A DNA stretch of 9,531 nt from contig JAITEW010000227.1 of the NCBI GenBank assembly GCA_031281855.1, positions 1 through 9,531 on the forward strand. The letters run 5' to 3'. The DNA is from Treponema sp. Lineage in GTDB: Bacteria; Spirochaetota; Spirochaetia; Treponematales; Breznakiellaceae. Within the stretch, counting starts at the first letter, position 1. Every line of letters begins with the position of its first letter. The position numbers and the translations under genes are program-made. Positions 5,280-9,531 of this stretch are shown piece by piece. The notes under the pieces were generated by a model, which did no database searches, was not told where the DNA came from, and saw only the letters and a program-made list of their open reading frames with translations.

Positions 5280-6518
5280 TTATCGTCCTTTAATTGCCGC
5301 GATAAACCCCGCAAGGGCTTCTGCGGACGGGAAACTGCCCTGAAAGAACGAAGGCCCGCCGCCGCCCCTGCCGCCTGCGGCCTCGAAGGCGTTTTTTACC
5401 ACAACGCGCACATCAGCGCCCTTGTCCCCGCAGAAGGCGGCGAATTTGCAGTCCTTTTCCGATGCGAGAACCAAAACGGCGCCCGTGAGCTTTTGCGCCG
5501 CCCGCCCAACCCGGAGGACCTCGTCTATACCCGCGCCGGACAGGGATTCGACGATAACCGGGGGGTTGCCTTCCGGACCGCTTGCCGGCAAACCGGCCGC
5601 TTGTTTGACCAGAGCCTCGGCCCGGACAGCGGCGGCCCATTCTTCAAGCTCTTTGAGCCGCTTTTCAACAGCAGCGGATTTTTCCATATAATCCAGGACC
5701 CCCCTGCCGGTTTCCGCTGCAGGAACCTTGAGAGCCCGGGAGATGATGTCGGCGTTGCGCCTTAGGGCGCGGCTGTCATAGAGGCAGCGGCGTCCGGCAA
5801 TAAAAGAGGCCCTGATCATACCCTTGTACTTTTCAGCCCCTAAGATGCGGAGCATGCCGATTTCCCCGGTGGATTTGACATGGGTGCCGCAGCAGGGCGA
5901 AAAGTCGTGCCCTTCGATCTCAACGACCCGTATCACTTCCTCACCCTGAGGCGGAATCTTCCGTAACGGGAAACGCTTCAGGTCCTCGGGCGGACAGAGG
6001 TGGATAACAACAGGATGATTCTCTTCGATTGCAGCGGCAACAGCGTCTTCAACCGCGTCAAGCACGCCGGCTGAAAGCTCGGAACCCAGGGGGGCCCTGT
6101 TTTCCCCTGTGTCCACGTCAATCGTGCAAATCTCATCGCCCAGATGCATGGAAACCGTAGGCCGCCCTGTCAGACGGAGCAGGGTCCCTGAAAGGAGGTG
6201 CTGGGCGGTGTGGCTTACCGTAAAGTCCCTGCGGCGGCGGGCGTCCGGCAGCAGTTCAGCGGGCCCGGGGGAGAGGGGGACCGAAGATGAGGCGGAAACC
6301 AGGTGGAGTATTTCCCCGCCTTTCTCCTGGACATCGAGAAGAGGAACACCGTTAATGAAGCCCCTGTCGCCTGGCTGCCCCCCTCCTTCAGGATAAAAAA
6401 CAGTCCTGTCCAGGATAAGCGCGGTTCTGTCCCCGTCAACGGGGCGGAGTTCCACAATTTCGGCGGCATAGGTTTCACCGCCGGTATAATCATAATAATC
6501 ACGTCTGGTTTCAATCAT
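5280..6518 (-). CDS. Free-standing alanyl-tRNA editing protein (AlaX type) with DHHA1 domain
   Basis: A 412-aa protein that hydrolyses mischarged tRNA(Ala), removing Ser or Gly, and is related to the editing half of alanyl-tRNA synthetase. The N-terminal part has YPEGGGQPGD (42-51), as in AlaRS/ThrRS second-additional domains. The zinc-site motifs are complete: H103-TAQ-H107 and C209-CGT-H213. A helical linker (about 280-305) leads to a DHHA1-type C-terminal domain with GGRGGGGP at 382-389. The length fits the long AlaX class carrying DHHA1. The ATG at 6518 fits the conserved N-terminus (residues 7-24), but no Shine-Dalgarno sequence precedes it. A TGC-TAATCT extended -10-like element (6526-6534) would start the mRNA at or next to the ATG. 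It is divergent from the RNA methyltransferase gene, another translation-related function. Confidence 0.93.
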   Translation of the reverse strand: MIETRRDYYDYTGGETYAAEIVELRPVDGDRTALILDRTVFYPEGGGQPGDRGFINGVPLLDVQEKGGEILHLVSASSSVPLSPGPAELLPDARRRRDFTVSHTAQHLLSGTLLRLTGRPTVSMHLGDEICTIDVDTGENRAPLGSELSAGVLDAVEDAVAAAIEENHPVVIHLCPPEDLKRFPLRKIPPQGEEVIRVVEIEGHDFSPCCGTHVKSTGEIGMLRILGAEKYKGMIRASFIAGRRCLYDSRALRRNADIISRALKVPAAETGRGVLDYMEKSAAVEKRLKELEEWAAAVRAEALVKQAAGLPASGPEGNPPVIVESLSGAGIDEVLRVGRAAQKLTGAVLVLASEKDCKFAAFCGDKGADVRVVVKNAFEAAGGRGGGGPSFFQGSFPSAEALAGFIAAIKGR

Positions 6519-6589
6519 CGGATCGAGATTAGCAGAAAACGCTGATAATTGTTAGTAGAGAATCCCCTCTGCTCTTTTCGCTCGTTTTT

Positions 6590-6598
6590 TGGTATACT
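6590..6598 (+). promoter_or_regulatory. Extended -10 promoter, probably giving a leaderless mRNA
   Basis: TGG-TATACT (6590-6598) is an extended -10 element, with no good -35 at the usual distance. The normal start point seven bases after the -10 falls on 6605, the A of the ATG. There is no Shine-Dalgarno sequence in the short interval. Confidence 0.5.
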
Positions 6599-6604
6599 CA
6601 TTTT

Positions 6605-7447
6605 ATGCGCAACAAACTGACTGACGAACTGGCTGTGTGCGGCTTTAACGCCGTTATAGCGGCAGCCGAATTCCACCCTGAAACGATAAACCGCCTCTTC
6701 CTGCGGGAAGACAGGTTAAAAAATTTTACCAGAATTTGCAAAAACCTGGCCGAACGGAAACGGCCTTACAAATTGTGTGGCGATGAAGAACTGGAACGGA
6801 TATGCAAAAGCAGCCACCACCAGGGCGTAGTGGCTATGATACAAGCCCCGGTAACGGAAGCCCTGAGCCCGGAGGAACTTGAACACTGGGCCCTTGAAGG
6901 AAAGACCGGCGTGGTCCTCCATTCAGTGGGGAACGATCACAACCTGGGGGCTATTGTCCGGTCCGCCGCGTTTTTTGACGCCTTTTACGTGGTTGTTTCA
7001 GGAGAGGAGCCCCATCAGGCTGCCGAGACTCCAAGCCAGGAGTTCGCGGGCCGCGGCCCAGCCCCTGACGCATGGCTTACCACCAGCGCCTACCGCGTCG
7101 CCGAAGGCGGGATGGAGCATGTGGCTGTCAGAAGGGTACAAAACACCGCGGCTTTTCTCAAAGACGCGTCCAGGCTTCTTGTTACCATCGGCGCCGAAAG
7201 CCGGTCCCGCCAGCGCATCCGGGACCTGCCTTATATAGTCGAAACACAGGCAAAAAATCTTAAGCCCCCCAGTTCCGGGAAGCGTCCGGGCATTGCTTTG
7301 GTCCTGGGCAACGAGGAAGCGGGACTTCCTAAAGTGGTAAAAGACGCCTGCTCCTGCCTGGTCCGCATTCCCGGTACAGGGATGATGGAAAGCCTCAATG
7401 TAGCCCAGGCGGCGGCGGTTTTTCTCCATGAAATTTTTGAACTGTAA
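6605..7447 (+). CDS. TrmH/SpoU-family RNA 2'-O-methyltransferase
   Basis: A 280-aa SPOUT-class methyltransferase that transfers a methyl group from S-adenosylmethionine to a ribose 2'-OH in tRNA or rRNA. The N-terminal substrate-binding domain (about 10-80) starts with GFNAV and ends with HHQG (71-74). The catalytic domain has motif 1 N113-LGAIVR-R119, motif 2 ALVLGNEEAGL (231-241) and motif 3 IPGTGMMESLNVAQAAAV (255-272), which form the knotted cofactor site. The region around 133-170 (from GEEPHQAAE) seems 15-20 residues longer than in compact relatives; this is from memory of the family. The target nucleotide cannot be assigned, and relatives include RlmB, TrmH and YfiF-like proteins. The ATG at 6605 is the only sensible start, has no ribosome binding site and follows a -10 element directly. 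Confidence 0.93.
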   Translation: MRNKLTDELAVCGFNAVIAAAEFHPETINRLFLREDRLKNFTRICKNLAERKRPYKLCGDEELERICKSSHHQGVVAMIQAPVTEALSPEELEHWALEGKTGVVLHSVGNDHNLGAIVRSAAFFDAFYVVVSGEEPHQAAETPSQEFAGRGPAPDAWLTTSAYRVAEGGMEHVAVRRVQNTAAFLKDASRLLVTIGAESRSRQRIRDLPYIVETQAKNLKPPSSGKRPGIALVLGNEEAGLPKVVKDACSCLVRIPGTGMMESLNVAQAAAVFLHEIFEL

Positions 7448-7473
7448 AAAACCCCGGCCAGCACCGGGGTTTT
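7448..7473. terminator. Bidirectional intrinsic terminator
   Basis: AAAACCCCGG (7448-7457) and CCGGGGTTTT (7464-7473) form a perfect 10-bp stem with a six-base loop (CCAGCA), starting right after the methyltransferase stop. Symmetrical A and T runs flank the GC core, so it can end transcription from both the methyltransferase (+) and the oxidoreductase ending at 7498 (-). Confidence 0.9.
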
Positions 7474-7497
7474 GGAATAAGCTGAAACAAGCTCGGA

Positions 7498-8583
7498 TCA
7501 CTCGAAATAGTAGGGTTTCCCGGATTTTGCGGAGCTATAGATCCCTTCAAGAATCCTGGTTACCACAGCGGCCTGTTCAGGGAGGACATAAAGCTTGCCT
7601 TTGCCCCTGATGGCGGCGGCGAAGCACTGGGCTTCAATGTCTTCAGGCTTTGCGGAAGCGCCGTCATAGAAGGCTACGCCGCCGGCGTTGAGATCCGGCT
7701 TCAGGGTGTACTGGCGGCCGTTCTTTACCCCGTTGATAAGGAGGGTTCCGTCCGCGAGCATATCGGCCCCGGCCTTGGTGCCGCAGAGGGTGGTAGAAGC
7801 TTCGCGGACCTCCGTGATGTTCAGGGCCCAACTGCTCCTCAAAACAATGGTGGCGCCGTTCTTCATCACCACAAAGCCAAAGGCCGAATCCTCGACGGTG
7901 AATTTTTTGGGGTCCCAGTCGCCCCAGGCGTTGCCGGTTTTCTTGTCGTTGTTCAGCTTGCGATAGGTAGTGCCCACCGCGTAGGCGGGCTCGTAGTTGT
8001 TCATCATAAAGAGCGTGAGATCCAGGGCGTGGGTCCCAATATCGATAAGCGGCCCCCCTCCCTGTTTTTCCTCGTCCAGGAACACCCCCCAGGTGGGGAC
8101 AGCCCTGCGGCGTATGGCGTTGGCCTGGGCGTAGTAAATTTCCCCTAAGGCCCCGCTTTCACATTCCTGTTTGAGATACAGGCTGTCCGACCGGTACCGG
8201 CTCTGGTATCCGACAGTGAGGAGTTTTTTGCTTTCGTCCCTGGCGGCTATCATTGCCTGGGCTTCCTGGTAGTTTTTCGCCATAGGCTTTTCGCAAATCA
8301 CGTTTTTGCCGGATTTGAGAGACGCAACGGAAATTTCACTGTGGGAACTGTTGGGGGTGAGTACGCAGACCGCGTCCAGATCCTGTTTCAGAAGTTCCCT
8401 GTAATCCGCAAAGACCTTTCCCTTGCCTCCGGCGTAGTCGCTGTTCGCCTTTTCGGCCCGCGCGGGGATGATGTCGCAAAAAGCGGCAAACTCTACATCC
8501 TCTAGTTTGCTAATTGCAGGCAGATGTTTGCCGTTGGCAATACCGCCGCATCCGATAATTCCATACCTTAGTTTCTTTGCCAT
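7498..8583 (-). CDS. Gfo/Idh/MocA-family oxidoreductase
   Basis: A 361-aa NAD(P)-dependent oxidoreductase of the glucose-fructose oxidoreductase/inositol dehydrogenase family. The Rossmann motif GCGGIA is at 11-16, with D37 after the second strand favouring NAD(H). The signature CEKPMAKN carries E98-K99-P100. IDIGTH gives D181 and H185, the usual catalytic pair, and the end (GIYSSAKSGKPYYFE) is typical. M at 8583 is chosen because AAGGA lies seven bases upstream and MAKKLRYGIIGCGG is a standard start; the open frame further upstream overlaps the divergent gene and has no similarity. Members oxidise or epimerise sugars, inositols or sugar nucleotides, and the substrate here is unknown. It is transcribed alone and divergently from the 8630 gene, only 46 bases away. 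It may work with the sugar operon, but nothing in the sequence proves this. Confidence 0.93.
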   Translation of the reverse strand: MAKKLRYGIIGCGGIANGKHLPAISKLEDVEFAAFCDIIPARAEKANSDYAGGKGKVFADYRELLKQDLDAVCVLTPNSSHSEISVASLKSGKNVICEKPMAKNYQEAQAMIAARDESKKLLTVGYQSRYRSDSLYLKQECESGALGEIYYAQANAIRRRAVPTWGVFLDEEKQGGGPLIDIGTHALDLTLFMMNNYEPAYAVGTTYRKLNNDKKTGNAWGDWDPKKFTVEDSAFGFVVMKNGATIVLRSSWALNITEVREASTTLCGTKAGADMLADGTLLINGVKNGRQYTLKPDLNAGGVAFYDGASAKPEDIEAQCFAAAIRGKGKLYVLPEQAAVVTRILEGIYSSAKSGKPYYFE

Positions 8584-8629
8584 AGTCCTATCCTTAAAAA
8601 GAAAAATATAGTTTAATAATAACCACTTT

Positions 8630-9367
8630 ATGGAAAATCGTAAAGCAGGAGAAGACCGGACCGGCCTCGACATTCTGGAGAACCTGCCCCAGGACCCCGC
8701 TCTGGCCCCTTTGCTCCGGGATCTGGCAGCAGGACCCGTGAAGGGCTTCACGGGAGTTATACAAAAAAGACTGGACCGCCGCTATGCCCGGCTCTGCGCC
8801 GTACAGGAAGAACTCGGCAAACTGAACAGCAGGCAGCCGGGACAGGAAACTTCTTTTGAGGATTTTGTTTTTTCAGGGACCGATTTTTCAAGGTACGCCG
8901 TAATCGGGGCGGAACATTTTGAACTCTATACATCGGGTCTTGACGACTACGGCGACGCTTTTTTTGCCAGGAATTTCCGCCTGAGCCGGGAAGAAGCCGC
9001 TGGGGCCATTGCGGGATCGTATAAAAAAACAAATGCCGGTTACTGCCTTTTGAAACCGGGCCCCCTGATCCTTTCGCTCATGCGGACCCTGGAAACATCG
9101 CTGGAAATGGTCCCGCTTTTATGCGAAGAGGAGATCCTTGGGGAACTAAAGGCCATTTACGCCTTCCTTGGCGCCGGCCCCTTTCCTCCCGGAAGCGCAG
9201 GAAATTTTTTCCGCTTCCTGGTCCGGCGGCTGGATCAGGTAACGGTTATTCATCATGACAAGAGGGAAACAAAACTTTTCGTTCCTCCCGAAGGCGGGCT
9301 TTCCGGAATTTTCAGGCCCCAGGGCAAACCGTGGACCCTTAGCCTTATTCCCGCGGCGTCATCATAA
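8630..9367 (+). CDS. Conserved-looking hypothetical protein, 245 aa
   Basis: I do not recognise the family. The frame has GC-rich third positions like its neighbours and runs without interruption, so it is probably a real gene. The protein is soluble-looking, with no signal peptide or convincing membrane helix. Residues 10-65 are charged and helical (LDILENLPQDPALAPLL, then basic RLDRRYARL). The middle contains FVFSGTDFSRYAVIGAEHFE. The C-terminal third looks mixed alpha/beta (QVTVIHHDKRETKLFVPPEGG). No cysteine/histidine metal cluster, Walker box or nuclease motif is visible. The ATG at 8630 has no Shine-Dalgarno sequence; TATAGT at 8607-8612 could be a -10 giving a leader of about ten bases. 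Divergence from the oxidoreductase suggests shared control but not function. Confidence 0.75.
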   Translation: MENRKAGEDRTGLDILENLPQDPALAPLLRDLAAGPVKGFTGVIQKRLDRRYARLCAVQEELGKLNSRQPGQETSFEDFVFSGTDFSRYAVIGAEHFELYTSGLDDYGDAFFARNFRLSREEAAGAIAGSYKKTNAGYCLLKPGPLILSLMRTLETSLEMVPLLCEEEILGELKAIYAFLGAGPFPPGSAGNFFRFLVRRLDQVTVIHHDKRETKLFVPPEGGLSGIFRPQGKPWTLSLIPAASS

Positions 9368-9425
9368 AACAACAGCCTTTCGGCCAGAACCAACCGGGTT
9401 ATCGGACAAGTCCACTATCGTCTTT

Positions 9426-9531
9426 TTAAGTATTATTTTTATCATTGATCTTATTTCTTAAATCAATGATTGGTTTTGCTTTTTTAACTTCTTCAACAGC
9501 GTTAATAGAAAAATTTACATTATTTTCAGTT
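9426..9531 (-). CDS. C-terminal end of an AT-rich leftward gene (partial)
   Basis: On the - strand a frame enters from the right edge and ends at TAA (9428-9426), giving 34 visible residues, including NFSINAVEEVKKAKPIIDL and ending INDKNNT. The codons are strongly AT-rich (AAT, AAA, GAA, ATT, GTT), in contrast to every other gene here, and the amino-acid pattern is protein-like, with a charged helix at the end. This is most likely the tail of a horizontally acquired or otherwise low-GC gene, convergent with the 8630-9367 gene. Too little is visible to name a family. Confidence 0.6.
   Translation of the reverse strand, partial: TENNVNFSINAVEEVKKAKPIIDLRNKINDKNNT
9441..9470 (+). terminator. 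Possible terminator of the 8630-9367 gene, inside the convergent gene's end
   Basis: ATCATTGAT (9441-9449) and ATCAATGAT (9462-9470) form a 9-bp AT-rich stem with a 12-base loop, followed on the + strand by TGGTTTTGCTTTTTT. It lies within the last codons of the AT-rich leftward frame, so it may be a terminator overlapping coding sequence or a by-product of repeated Ile/Asp/Asn codons. The stem is weak. Confidence 0.35.

Noticed and set aside
5268..5765. 165-codon rightward frame opposite the alanyl-tRNA editing gene
   Set aside because: It is antisense to the DHHA1 region of a well-supported gene and has no independent support.

Overview
The window looks like a chromosomal segment of a GC-rich, probably anaerobic gut or environmental bacterium. 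A Treponema-type spirochaete is my best guess, from the overall style of the proteins and the poly-G tract beside a gene start. Nothing in the sequence proves the taxon. There are no rRNA or tRNA genes, no CRISPR array, no insertion sequence and no complete phage gene.

Layout. Positions 1-446 hold no confirmed complete gene. This stretch contains an 11-base C run, what looks like the 5' end of a leftward gene leaving the window (TTG start at 97, with promoter and ribosome binding site), a 37-codon coding-like remnant (180-293), and the promoter of the first complete gene. At 447-1187 is a short-chain dehydrogenase (+). It converges, across a shared hairpin terminator, on a leftward four-gene operon transcribed from a promoter at 5219-5247. 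In transcription order the operon encodes a second short-chain dehydrogenase (4381-5181), a cyclase-family metal hydrolase (3696-4337), a large GH116-like protein (1540-3666) and an L-rhamnose-mutarotase-family protein (1221-1550). The last two overlap by 11 bases.

Next come two translation-related genes arranged head to head: a free-standing alanyl-tRNA editing protein with a DHHA1 tail (5280-6518, -) and a SpoU/TrmH-family RNA methyltransferase (6605-7447, +). Neither has a visible Shine-Dalgarno sequence, and each has an extended -10-like element placed so that the mRNA could be leaderless. A bidirectional terminator (7448-7473) separates the methyltransferase from a Gfo/Idh/MocA oxidoreductase (7498-8583, -). 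That gene diverges from an unrecognised 245-aa protein (8630-9367, +). At the right edge, an AT-rich leftward frame (9426-9531) is the C-terminal end of another gene, and its composition is sharply different from its neighbours.

How the genes may work together. The operon plus the flanking dehydrogenases reads as a carbohydrate-use module: a GH116-like protein acting on a glycoside, a mutarotase for a 6-deoxyhexose-like sugar, dehydrogenases for oxidation and a hydrolase that could open a lactone or similar intermediate. No transporter, kinase, dehydratase, aldolase or regulator is present here, so the pathway is inferred and incomplete. The most unusual point is that, by my hand alignment, the GH116-like protein lacks both canonical catalytic carboxylates of its family.
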